Assembly (NCBI GenBank): GCA_039090855.1
Contig: CM076996.1
Span: 50,930,469-50,994,468, forward strand
Direction of reading: 5' to 3'
DNA from: Macrothele yani
Taxonomy: Eukaryota; Arthropoda; Arachnida; Araneae; Macrothelidae
Length of the DNA: 64,000 nt
Shown here in pieces: positions 1-9,355 of this stretch; the first letter of the stretch is position 1, and each line of letters starts with the position of its first letter. The translations under genes were made by a program, and so were the position numbers. A model generated the notes under the pieces. The model saw nothing but the letters and a program-made list of their open reading frames with translations. It was not told the DNA's origin and ran no database searches.

Positions 1-365
1 AAAATCGGGTGATTAAGGGTAATATGAAGGAACGATAATGCGGTATATTTAAATTCGCATTGCTGCAGCTTCACGTATCAGTTGTTCGCTGCAGGTAGCG
101 GCGTATTTTCTATTTCATAGCTGATTTTCATCGAAAGTGAGAACTTGCTGATTAAACTTTGATCTAGAAATTTGTTGGTTCGCATTCACATCCGAATATT
201 CCTTATGCGCTATTTATACGATATATTATGCGTTTAATTGAACACTGTATGGACGTTTCCAATAGTTCTGTATTTCTCACCAAATCCTCGCGGTAACAGA
301 TGGCGCTGCTATCTCAATTGCTGTTCGTTGCCTTCGAAGGCTAGCATTAAGTTTGCCAGTCTATC
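1..365 (+). repeat. Dispersed repeat R1, copy A (cut by window start)
   Basis: This stretch matches 32025-32270 and, continuing, 33610-33718 (copy B) almost base for base, including the block starting GGGTGATTAAGG and the later block TTGCTGTTCGTTGCCT. Copy B is split by a hAT-like insertion; here the two parts are joined, so this copy shows the empty site. No coding capacity is seen and the class of the repeat is unknown. Confidence 0.8.
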
Positions 366-378
366 CCTCTTCATATTT

Positions 379-440
379 GAGATTTTTTTTATTGGAGGTT
401 TAACGACCACCGTGAGTAACTCAGTGGGCTATAAGCTTAG
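379..440 (-). mobile_element. tRNA-SINE fragment (3' end only)
   Basis: A T-run followed by GGAGGTTTAACGACCACCG and GGGCTATAAGC is the reverse complement of the 3' end of the window's common SINE. The element then jumps to TTAGACCATG, which resembles the tRNA-like head, so it seems internally deleted. It interrupts or ends R1 copy A. Confidence 0.75.
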
Positions 441-1120
441 ACCATGAATATGGTAGACACAGCTGCTCCCGTTCACGCAGTGTTGAGAGAACGGCACAAA
501 CATGTCAAGCGGGTTAGTCACGTGACGTGTGGCAAGATTGGTCTGAGGGAGCTGGTAATGGCAATGATCAACAGCATTTACTTTAGACCATGCATAAGGC
601 ATTTACACGGTTACCCGTTCAATATAATTTTACGCAGTTTATCTTTTATCTTCATAAAAAATCATAGCGATCAATTATCTTCATAAAAAATGAAATGGTT
701 TATTTTTCTGCCCACCAGTTCGTGTGGTATTTTTAAAGTTCAGTCACTCTGGTTGGTGCTTCCGCTGAAGTGTTTGTTTTCATATTTTTACGAATTTTTG
801 CTGCCTCCCCTACAACGCAGGATTTTTTTAAGCAAAATAATCATTAATGTTTGCACCTTTAGCTTTCATTGTGTATACGTTTCGTTGTTATAGAGTCCAT
901 ATATAACCTCCTATGATTTTTTAAAGTTCTCTCACTGCATGTATATTCTCCCTATTGGAGTGTGAAAAGTAGCCTCACTTTTCAACCCCCCCCTCTCTCT
1001 CCCATTTAAATTGTGCGTAGTGTTCCACAACAAAAGTATTTTTCTCTCAAATAATAAAGAAATACAGCGCTCTTTCTTTCCACGTTCCAGAAACATATTG
1101 CAACCGAAAAATTGTTTTCA
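441..1120. other. No recognised feature
   Basis: AT-rich sequence with short open frames only; none resembles a known domain. A CCCCCCCTCTCTCTCCC tract lies near 987-1003. Confidence 0.5.
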
Positions 1121-1197
1121 GCCGCCGCCGGGAAACTGAATCCACTAATCTCTCAATATCTAGCCGAGCGCGTTAGCTTTACACCACGGTGCTAGGT
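1121..1197 (-). other. Possible decayed tRNA-like sequence
   Basis: On the minus strand a block CACCGTGGTGTAAAGCTAAC resembles a tRNA D-arm/A box and about 35 bases later GGATTCAGTTTCCCGGCGG resembles a degenerate T-arm/B box. No complete cloverleaf can be drawn. It could be the head of an old tRNA-derived SINE or chance. Confidence 0.3.
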
Positions 1198-1893
1198 GTA
1201 TTTTTAAGTCAGCTCATGACAGCAAATCCGTAAGATGGGCTCAGCTACTGAGACGTCTCCATCTGGGGGGCATTAACGGCACTGGCTATATATATTATAG
1301 CAATTAAATCCAAAGGACTTTTACCCCCTATTTTTCCCTCCTTGAAGACAGTATAAGAGTTCTTCTGTAAAAAAATTTGTGTTGATAAGTCAATTATTTT
1401 TGGGGTTATGAGTGTGTGAAATTTTTTGGAGGTCCACAATGGTGGACCTCTGTAAATGCAGGAATTGCTTACTAACAACATAGCGAGATATAGGAAATAT
1501 TAGAAACACATATACATACATACGATGTACACAGATTTTAATATATAGAAATATATAACCTATATGTTGTAAAAATGAGATATTTTGCCAAATGGCAGCC
1601 CTCATTGTGACCTTTGGGGGGGAGGAGGCATAGATGGTGTGCACGTTTTTTTTAATTTCCGGCTTTTTTGAATTTCGATAATACACATCAGTTTTCTGTT
1701 TGCTTTCTAAAACAACAAACAGCAAATCAATAATCAAGGGCTACACAAAGCCTTGCGTAGCAGTTACTGCTAATCAAAAAATAAATCAGAAGCTGTACAT
1801 CCCTAAATTATAAATTTTGGACGATTCCTTTTTACGACGACTGAGACCACTTACCTCGTTTGTTTTTTTTAGGGGGGGGGTTGTCTTCCCTGT
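1198..1893. other. No recognised feature
   Basis: AT-rich sequence with G-runs (about 1617-1625 and 1872-1880). The short open frames on the minus strand have no recognisable domain. Confidence 0.5.
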
Positions 1894-2316
1894 TTAGATA
1901 CTTAATCCATGAATACAACCGTTGGTCTTATGTTGGGCCGGTTTTTCCTTTTTTTTTTTTACATATGTAAATTTCTTTCCCTTGGAACAACTTCTGCCAT
2001 TACCCCCTGTTTTCCCCTTAGACCATGAATATGATGAGGAATACATATCTTCATCCATGAAATCTCCAACATAAGTTAAACTCCTTTTAACAGAATTTGA
2101 AATTTCAAATGATTCCAGACTTTGTTCTGAAGTGCTAAGAAGTTCATTTTCTTTTGCTTCATCCAAAGGTAATATTCTCTCCTTTGGTGGCTTATGTTTC
2201 CTTTGTTTTGAAATCAGATGTTTAGGGAAATCAAAAATAGTGGGAATTGCATCAGATTTCAGCCATCTAACTCCCCCAAACTTTACAGTGTCAAAAGAGC
2301 CTTCGGTGAAGAACAA
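1894..2316 (-). CDS. THAP-domain fragment (exon or relic)
   Basis: The open frame encodes about 140 residues. Its first 35 or so look like the C-terminal half of a THAP zinc-finger domain: FTEGSF, then W-LKSDAIPTIFDFP, which fits the AVPTIF-box region that closes THAP domains. A basic, low-complexity tail follows (KQRKHKPPKER, later KKKKEKP). The N-terminal half with the C2CH cysteines is not seen; upstream in the same frame there is a stop and a short tandem repeat. THAP proteins are sequence-specific DNA binders and also form the DNA-binding part of P-element-type transposases. This may be the second coding exon of a host gene or a transposon remnant. No convincing splice acceptor is visible, and the first codon here is not ATG, so the true 5' edge is unknown. 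Confidence 0.5.
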   Translation of the reverse strand: MFFTEGSFDTVKFGGVRWLKSDAIPTIFDFPKHLISKQRKHKPPKERILPLDEAKENELLSTSEQSLESFEISNSVKRSLTYVGDFMDEDMYSSSYSWSKGKTGGNGRSCSKGKKFTYVKKKKEKPAQHKTNGCIHGLSI

Positions 2317-2395
2317 ATTTTAGTGTACTTTGAAGCTTAGATTTTAGTGTACTTTCAGTGCTTAGAACAAATTTTAGTGTACTTTGAGGGCTTAA
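2312..2395. repeat. Short tandem repeat, about 25-29-bp unit
   Basis: ATTTTAGTGTACTTT recurs three times (about 2318, 2342 and 2371), each followed by a variant of GAAGCTTAG. It abuts the 5' edge of the THAP fragment on the minus strand and could have destroyed the upstream coding or splice sequence. Confidence 0.8.
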
Positions 2396-3023
2396 AATTT
2401 TCTCTGTGAAGTTTCATTGTCCTTATTTTTTTCCTTTCTACATCCGTTGGGAAACTATATAGAAAAAATAACACAATGTAATTTAAACAGTTAAACTAAT
2501 TCTGCTGGTAATATAAATATGAATCATACTAGAGAGTGGAAACTAACAGGTCAACAACAATTACACCATTATTACTATTATACTGTATACACTTGTAATT
2601 CCACTGCCGATCAAACAGTACAAAAGAGCGTTATCATTCAAGGTCTGTAAAAGTGATTTGATGCAGTTTGTGTATTCATAATGACAGCAAGAAATTTTAC
2701 TAATCGCATCACTATCAATCGTACTAATCGCATCACTATCAATCGTGTCACGAAGATTATAAATTTCTTACTTAGGAAATGACAGCGGACCGCCCTTTAC
2801 AAATCTTTGCTTAAATCCAATAGCACAATATGTCCGCCCCATGGTACAAATTTATTTCATAATTTCCTTCAACCACAGAAATTAAAATCGCTCACTTAAC
2901 TTCAAGTAATCTATAATGAATTCAGTACAGTTACGCACTACTGACCGTGAAAGCCGGTGGTTGCCACACATCACGTGACTACCCTCTAGAGATGTTTGTG
3001 CCGCCTACAGAGCTCCTATCTCT
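2396..3023. other. No gene; contains a 24-bp tandem duplication
   Basis: No domain is recognisable. ACTAATCGCATCACTATC and its continuation occur twice in tandem at 2699-2722 and 2723-2746. Confidence 0.5.
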
Positions 3024-3031
3024 GTCTACCT

Positions 3032-4132
3032 CAAAGACCTTTAAGATACATAGACTGAAGGTTCTTGTGTAAATGAGTGGCAGCAGCTGGCGACATTTTG
3101 ATCGCAGAGCTTGTACGGCAAAACGGCATGTGTCCTATGGAAACAATGTTAATTAAGCTCTTTTACCTGCGCGAAAGAAGAAATGTCACGTTGTTTTAAT
3201 ACTGCGTATTAATTTTTTTCAATGGGGTATAAATTAGACTTGCGTCTTTTAACTTGCGATTAAAGAAAACATCATTACCGTAATGTTGGGGGATATGAAA
3301 CAACTGAAGGGAAACGTCGCTTGTCCTAAGTGTAAAATATATTTCGGCTTCAGTTGCTTGCGAACTGCGTGATCTAGTTGCATGAAATTCGTATTTCACG
3401 CTCTAAGTAATGTCAATAAACATTTTAATATGGCCATTTGTTTATTCTTAAGAGAAGTTGCCGAGAGCAAAGTTTTTAAATTTGGAAGCTTTTCCCTCAG
3501 TATTATGAGTTCGTAATAGCTACTAAACGGGAGAAAAATAAGTAAAATTAAATACGATAGAAAGAAATTCCCTCTTCTAATAATTTAGAGTTTAGACAAT
3601 TGCAAATCTCGAGTATGAAAAGTCTCGGAAAAGAATCACGAGTTAGCAAACCATGTGTAGGTTTAACCAGAAACCTTCACTTTAGAGCCATACATACTCT
3701 GGTGAATGACACACAGATCTAGTAAAAACTAAGTCTCTCAATTTAATATTTAGAGATCAAATAAGTGAAAAAGGTTACTAGCTAACTATCTTGTACTTAA
3801 AATACTAAAAAACTCTATTATTTCTAAGGAAAGATTAGAAAAGGTGGTGAGAAACCTAGATTTAAACTGCAGGTCAGGGTAAATGACACAAAGTTCTAAG
3901 AAAAATTGAGTACCTTAACTTGATATCTAGAGATAAAGTAAATGCAGAAGGTTACTAGCTAACTATCCTGCACTTAAAATACTAAAACACCTCTATTATT
4001 TCAAGGGAAAGATTAGATAAGCTAGTGAGAAGCCTAGACGAGATGTGATAGATTCTTGCCGTACAACACTGAACTTCAAATGTCGCCTGGTTAACTTACG
4101 GTTTTCCAGTCTATGTATCTTAAAGGTCTTTG
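3032..4132. mobile_element. Non-autonomous DNA transposon with TIRs and 8-bp TSD
   Basis: The first 26 bases, starting CAAAGACCTTTAAGATACAT, are the exact reverse complement of the last 26 (4107-4132). Similarity between the ends continues inward for about 100 bases (shared blocks GGCGACATTT and TTGTACGGCAA). The flanks are GTCTACCT (3024-3031) and GTCTACTA (4133-4140), an 8-bp duplication with two differences. There is no transposase. The 8-bp duplication and CA start fit hAT- or P-type elements; the superfamily is an inference. Confidence 0.75.
3701..4040. repeat. Two-copy tandem duplication, 177-bp period
   Basis: The unit starting GGTGAATGACACA (3701) recurs as GGTAAATGACACA at 3878. Shared inner blocks include GGTTACTAGCTAACTATC and CTTAAAATACTAAAA. 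The copies have diverged, so the duplication is not recent. It lies inside the 3032-4132 element. Confidence 0.85.
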
Positions 4133-4155
4133 GTCTACTATTATTCATCGTCTAA

Positions 4156-4275
4156 AGCTATAAACAGTCGCCCGTCCCTAATTTAGGGCCACTGGTTCCA
4201 GGGAAGGGAGAGAGCTAGTGCCGTACGACACACACAACATCCATGCCTCACCGGGATTCGAACCAGAGACGTCGC
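4156..4275 (-). mobile_element. tRNA-SINE, truncated at both ends
   Basis: It contains CAGTCGCCCGTCCCTAATTT, the TGGTTCCAGGGAAGG block and the GATTCGAACC B-box complement, but lacks the poly-T end and most of the tRNA-like head. It lies just outside the right target duplication of the preceding inverted-repeat element. Confidence 0.8.
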
Positions 4276-4315
4276 TGCACTTCGAAATCAGGATGGGCGA
4301 TGGGTGGGCGAGCAT

Positions 4316-4548
4316 TATTTTTTTTTTTTTTTTTTTTTTGATTGGAGGTTTAACGACCACCGTGAGCAACTCAATGGGCTATAAGCAGTCGCCCGTCCCT
4401 AATTTAGGGTCACTGGTTCCAGGGAAGGGAGAGAGCCAGTGCCGTAAGACAAACACAACATCCATGCCTGACCGGGATTCGAACACGGACCCCTTCGGAC
4501 GAATGATCAGAGGCCAACGCCTTAGACCACTGCGCCACCGGGGCGGCC
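4316..4548 (-). mobile_element. tRNA-SINE, full length
   Basis: The copy runs from a poly-T end to the head complement CCACCGGGGCGGCC. A-box and B-box complements (CCACTGCGCCA, GGATTCGAAC) are present. CATTATTTT flanks both sides as a probable target duplication. Confidence 0.9.
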
Positions 4549-4640
4549 ATTATTTTTTTTTTTTTTTTTTTTTTTTCGTGGGGCAAGCTTAATCGCAACT
4601 TTTTTAACGTATCACTGAAAGAGCGAATTTTTAATGTTTA

Positions 4641-4848
4641 TTTTTTTTTTAGATTGAAGGTTTAACGACCGCCGTGAGCAACTCAATGGGCTTATAAGCT
4701 GTCGTCCGTCCGTAATTTAGGACCACTGGTTCCAGGGAAGGGAGAGAGCTAGTGCCGAATGACATGCCTCACCAGGATTCGAACGCGGACTCTTCTCGGA
4801 CGAATTATCGTAAGACAGCTCTTTAGACTACTGCGTTACCGGGACGCG
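4641..4848 (-). mobile_element. tRNA-SINE, diverged
   Basis: All blocks are recognisable but with many substitutions and a small deletion near 4765, so this is an older copy. Its head end abuts a segment of R1. Confidence 0.85.
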
Positions 4849-4965
4849 TATTTCACAAGTGAATGTACGGAATTGCGATTAAGGCCATTTCCGCCACGCG
4901 ATTGTTTCAGAGCTACTTTGGAGATTGCGAGTAGGCGTGGCCTATGAGGAGAGTCATGTGACGGA
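4849..4965 (-). repeat. Dispersed repeat R1, distal module (copy C)
   Basis: The reverse complement matches 33966-34087 closely (shared blocks TTCACAAGTGAA, GGAATTGCGATTAAGGCC, CTACTTTGGAGATTGCGAGT and GAGGAGAGTCATGTGACGG). Similarity stops at about 4965, so only one module of R1 is present here. Confidence 0.8.
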
Positions 4966-5455
4966 GACATGTAGGATTTGCTATATTCGCCCATAAGCCA
5001 TTTTAATGTTTGGGTGTTTTCCTTGCGACAATGGTTATCTTATGGAGGTAGGAATAAGGGGAGAAAGTATAAAGTCACAAACTTGAAGCTTTCTTAGCAG
5101 ACGACGCTGACGGTGTGACCGCCATCTTAAACCTCTGATGGTTGTTTTGAGCCATTGCGTTACGTACGTGAGAAGTTTGATTTTCGAAATTTGAAGGTAT
5201 TTTTTTAGAAACGGTGTGTTGTTGCGTTTACGGATGTCACAACAATTCCGGGAGACCACCTCCTGGAGTTACTTTCCACAGTAACTCCAGGAGATACATT
5301 TTATATGAAATCTTTTAATTTCCGAAGAGCATTTAGTAGTAAAGCGCTTAGGTTAAGTCAATTTAGATATGACCAGCTTAATTTCCCACTTTGATTGACA
5401 GAATGGCACTGAACAATATGACGTTTTGTTTTGCTAACAGAGGAAAAAATTCTAA
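4966..5455. other. No gene recognised; one perfect hairpin
   Basis: No coding similarity is seen. The hairpin at 5260-5293 is listed separately. The sequence ends at the TA target of the first Tc1-type element. Confidence 0.5.
5260..5293. repeat. Perfect 14-bp hairpin
   Basis: CTCCTGGAGTTACT (5260-5273) and its exact reverse complement AGTAACTCCAGGAG (5280-5293) are separated by TTCCAC. Confidence 0.95.
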
Positions 5456-5457
5456 TA

Positions 5458-6998
5458 CACTGCTGGACAATTGCTAAGGACGGATCATAAACGGCTATAT
5501 AGCGCATAAAAAAGTAAGCGTGGTTGGATGCCAAGTGAAATAAAATAATGTCAGAATGCCAGGACATTACAAGAAAGACAATTTATTGTGCTCTGAAATC
5601 CAGAAGGCTTTAGAACGTGTTCAAGGGACAAACAGGCCATTTTGTGCAGAATACGCAAACGTGAAAAAAATGCAATTACCGTCCGCAGGCGTTCCGGCGT
5701 AAGATGTCAATACGGGATATGGCCACCATGGAGGGCGATGCAAGACTCCACACGTCGTATCATGCTTTGCACAACATTATCAAGCAGCTGTTGGGGTGAT
5801 TTATCCCATTCCTCTGTCAGTGCACGGATGTGGGTGTCCTTGTTTATTGGAGGGCATTGGCGACCAGCAAGACTCCTCCCCAAAGCATCCCACACATTTT
5901 CAATGGGATTCAGATCTGGAGAACGTGCTGGCCATACGAGGCGTTGAATATCCTCGCTCTCAAGACACTCCTGGACAGCGACTGTTCGATGACATGTTGC
6001 GTTGTCGTCCATGAAAATGAATCTATCACCGACAGCACTACGGAACATGCGAATATCAGGTAGCAGAACATCATTAATGTATGGTTGGCCAGTCATAGAC
6101 CCAGTTGGAAGCACATAGAGGGACGAACGGCCGTTGATCATGATGCCAGCCCATACCATGACACTACATGTCGGATATCGGTCCCTTTCCTGTATGTTTG
6201 CTGGACAATATGCAGTACCACTATCACGCCAGATCAGTTGTCGTCGACAATCAGACGATAGACTGTATCTACTCTCATCTGAGAAGAGGACAGCAGACCA
6301 GTCGTTATCAGTCCAATTGCGATGTTGATGGCACCATTGCAAACGGGCGGTACGGTGACGTCTAGACAATGGGATGCACACAACAGGACGGCGGGCGTAT
6401 AGTCCTCCTTCATGCAAACGTCTGGCGACAGCTTTTCGGGAGATCCGCTTGCCAGTAGCAGCCATAAACTGATTTGCTACCTCACTAGCTGTGCTGCGCC
6501 GGTGTCTTTTTGTTGATAGCACTATGTACCGATCTTCTGCAGGTGTCGTACTGCGAACACGACCTCCCCCGTGACGTTTGCTACACTCTCCATTTGTTTG
6601 AAATGATTTCCAAAGCCTTGAAACAACACTGTGGCTCACGTCGAACTCCTTGGCAACATCTGTTATTTTTCGCCCTTCTTCAATCATGCCAATAATACGG
6701 CCACGCGTAAAATCATTTAGTTGATGTCGGGAAGACATACTGAAACTTGCAAGTTCGTCAATTGATTCTTTCTCTTTCAACTTTGCGTTTGAACAACAAC
6801 GGTCAATACGCGTCAAATCGTTTATATCTCTTATCAGCGCTATGACGTCACGAACAAGTTCGGCAATCCAAAATTTGCATACGCACAACACGTCTTACTG
6901 TATCCCGCACTTATGCTAATTTCCACATTTTCCTGCCTTCCATTTTATGGTTGCTATCGTTGCTATTGTCATCCGTCCTTAGCAATTGTCCGGCAGTG
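5458..6998 (-). mobile_element. Tc1-type transposon, probably full length (Tc1-1)
   Basis: Both ends carry an inverted repeat of about 28 bases, CACTGCTGGACAATTGCTAA at the left and its near complement (one change) at the right, flanked by TA on each side (5456-5457 and 6999-7000), as expected for Tc1/mariner insertion. A single uninterrupted transposase gene occupies the minus strand. The element sits next to remnants of a zinc-finger array. Confidence 0.92.
5707..6738 (-). CDS. Tc1-type DDE transposase
   Basis: The protein has 343 residues, typical for Tc1 transposases, and acts in the nucleus by binding the terminal repeats and moving the element by cut-and-paste. I chose the start reading MSSRHQL because homologous copies (23.6-24.6 and 36.6-37.6 kb) begin there or nearby; a longer frame continues upstream. 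The N-terminal 110 residues look like paired helix-turn-helix domains (FTRGRIIGMIEEGRKITDVA; a GGRVRST linker). The catalytic core shows FSDESRY, FMDDNATCH and SPDLNPIENVWD, with exactly 34 residues between the second aspartate and the glutamate (DD34E). There is no internal stop or frameshift, unlike every other transposase in the window. It is therefore the best candidate here for an active or recently active protein; activity is inference. Confidence 0.93.
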   Translation of the reverse strand: MSSRHQLNDFTRGRIIGMIEEGRKITDVAKEFDVSHSVVSRLWKSFQTNGECSKRHGGGRVRSTTPAEDRYIVLSTKRHRRSTASEVANQFMAATGKRISRKAVARRLHEGGLYARRPVVCIPLSRRHRTARLQWCHQHRNWTDNDWSAVLFSDESRYSLSSDCRRQLIWRDSGTAYCPANIQERDRYPTCSVMVWAGIMINGRSSLYVLPTGSMTGQPYINDVLLPDIRMFRSAVGDRFIFMDDNATCHRTVAVQECLESEDIQRLVWPARSPDLNPIENVWDALGRSLAGRQCPPINKDTHIRALTEEWDKSPQQLLDNVVQSMIRRVESCIALHGGHIPY

Positions 6999-7396
6999 TA
7001 GAAACTCGGAAAAGTCATCTTTCGGAGCATATGCGTACAGTAAGGTGACCAGATATCGGAACACTGATTTGAGGACAAAAGGGCGTGGCGTCCCCAAATC
7101 GGCAGTTCATTTGGGGACATATACGTACTCAAAATAAATATGCAAATCTTTTTGTCACAAAACTGCATTGCTTCAATAAGTGTGATATTGCACATGCAAA
7201 TTTGTGTCTTAAAAAGACATATCTTGTAGAATGTTGGTAATTTGTATTGACAAAGTAGAATTATGATGGCCAGAACATATTAGCAAAGCATATGTGCCGA
7301 ATTAAAATCAAGCTGCACACCAAAGTAATTGCATGGCGAATTTTTCATTTTGCCAAAGTTTTTGGAGAAACTTAGATCAAGTACATTTGAAATTTG

Positions 7397-7660
7397 ACCG
7401 CGCCAGTAGTTCAGTGCCCTAGTGCTGGCCACTGACTATTCGTACAAGTGGGTAAGGGTTCGAATCCAGACTGAGACATGGATGGTGTGTTTGTCTTACA
7501 GCACTCACTCTCGCTCTCTCTCTCTCTCTCTCTCGCTCGCTCTCTCTCTCTCTCTCTCTCTTCCCTAGAACGAATGTCTCCAAATTAGAGACAGGTGACT
7601 GCTTATAGTCCTCAGAGTTGCTCGCGGTGGTCGTTAAACTCGGAAAGAAGAAAAAAAAGT
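7397..7660 (+). mobile_element. tRNA-SINE with expanded CT tract
   Basis: A diverged copy: GTTCAGTGCCC near the A box, GGTTCGAATCC as B box, then TGTGTTTGTCTTACAGCAC. The normal GGCTCTCTCCCTTCCC segment has grown into a CT/GCT microsatellite. The 3' block GGTGGTCGTTAAAC and a short A-rich end follow. Confidence 0.85.
7502..7562 (+). repeat. (CT)n microsatellite inside a SINE
   Basis: About 60 bases of CT repeats with GCT interruptions sit exactly where other SINE copies have CTCTCTCCCTTCC. Confidence 0.95.
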
Positions 7661-7885
7661 CAAAATTTGTTTTCGCAACAAGCATGTCTGAAAATTAGTA
7701 CAACGAAAACTACTTTTAAGAACATTTTTCATTAGAAATCTAACAAGCTAATGAGGAAGTGTAAATTCGAGGACATTTGAGGACAAACATAAAAATTTGA
7801 GGACAATTTCCATCCCCAAAGACATCAGACGTTTTTGAGGACAGTAAACTAAATTTGAGGACTGTCCTCGAGAATTGGGGACTTC

Positions 7886-8137
7886 TGGTCAGCTTTTTTT
7901 TTTTTTTTTTTTTTTTGATTGTAGGTTTAGCGACCACCGTGAGCAACTCAATGGGCTATAAGCGCAGTCGCCCGTCCCTAATTTAGGGTTACTGGTTCCA
8001 GGGAAGGGAGAGAGCCAGTGCCGTAAGACAAACACAACATCCATGCCTCACCGGGATTCGAACCCGGACCCCGTTCGGACGAATGATCAGAGGCCATCGC
8101 TTAGACCACTGCGCCACCGGGGCGGCCTGGTCAGCTT
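7886..8137 (-). mobile_element. tRNA-SINE with perfect TSD
   Basis: Full-length copy at about 7896-8127. TGGTCAGCTT occurs at 7886-7895 and again at 8128-8137. The insertion point is inside the right terminal repeat of the hAT-like element, so the SINE is younger than it. Confidence 0.93.
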
Positions 8138-9109
8138 AGCGTACAGGTAAAAAGCCTTACCAACGTGATGTATGTTCCAAGCAATTTACTCGAAACAATG
8201 ATATTTCAAAGCATTTACTCATTCACACGGGGGAAAAGCCTCACCAATGTGATTTATGCTCCAAACGATTTGCTCGAAAAAATTATCTTTCGAAGCATTA
8301 ACTCATTTAGACGGGTGAAAAGTTTCACCAATGCGATTTATTCAAAAAATGCTCTAAACGATTTATTCGAAAAAGTGAACATTCGAAGCATTTACTCATT
8401 TACACGAGGGAAAACCTCACCAATGTGATGTATGCTCCAAATAATTTGCTCAAAAGAGTGATCTTTAGAATCATTTACTCATTCAGACGGGGGGGACCTC
8501 ACCAATGTGATGTATGCTGCAAACGATTTGCTCGAAAAAGTGTTCTTTCGAAGTATTTGCTTATTCTCACGGGGTAGCCTCACACATGTGATCTATGTTC
8601 CAAGCAATTTGCTGAAAAAAGTGTTCTTTTGAAGCATTTACTCATTCACACGGGGGAAAAGGCTCACCAGTGTGATGTATGCTCCAAACAATTTACACAA
8701 AAAAATAATCTTTCAAGGCACATGCTCCTTCACACGGGTGAAAAGCCTCAACAATGTGATGTATGCTCTAAACAAAACAATTTGCTCGAAAGAGTGATTT
8801 TTAGAAGCATTTACTCATTCAATCGGGGGGGGGGGACCTCACCAGTGTGATATATGCTCTAAACGATTTGCTCAAAAAGGATTCTTTCGAAGCATTTACT
8901 CATTCACACGGGGAAAGCCTTACGCATGTGATCTATGTTCCAAGCAGTTTGCTACAAAAAATGTTCTTTCGAAGCATTTACTCATTCACACGGGGGAAAT
9001 GCCTCACCAATGTGATGTATGCTCCAAACAATTTTCTTGGAAAAGTCTTCTTTCACAGCCCATCCTCCTTCACACAGGTGAAAAGCTTCATCAATGCGAT
9101 GTGTGCTCT

Positions 9110-9355
9110 AAGCAATTTTTTTTTTTTTTTTTTTTGAGTGGAGGTTTAACGACCACCGTGAGCAACTCAATGGGCTATAAGCAGTCGCCCGTCCCTAATT
9201 TAGGGTCACTGGTTCCAGGGAAGGGAGAGAGCCAGTGCCGTAAGACAAACACAACATCCATGCCTCACCGGGATTCGAACCCGGACCCCAGACGGACGAA
9301 TGATCAGAGGCCAGCGCCTTAGACAACTGCGCCACCGGGGCGGCCTAAGCAATTT
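9110..9355 (-). mobile_element. tRNA-SINE inserted in a zinc-finger unit
   Basis: Full-length copy (9120-9345) flanked by TAAGCAATTT on both sides (9110-9119 and 9346-9355). The duplicated target belongs to the AAGCAATTT segment found in the other zinc-finger remnants, so the empty site is known. Confidence 0.95.

Larger units (their letters stand above)
7041..8138. mobile_element. Non-autonomous hAT-like element with perfect 8-bp TSD
   Basis: The ends TAAGGTGACCAGA (7041) and TCTGGTCAGCTTA (8138) are inverted repeats with one mismatch once the inner SINE is removed. GCGTACAG flanks both sides exactly (7033-7040, 8139-8146). Joining the flanks restores a zinc-finger repeat unit. The interior has repeated TTTGAGGACA motifs and no transposase. 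Two SINEs are inserted in it. hAT membership is inferred from the 8-bp duplication. Confidence 0.85.
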
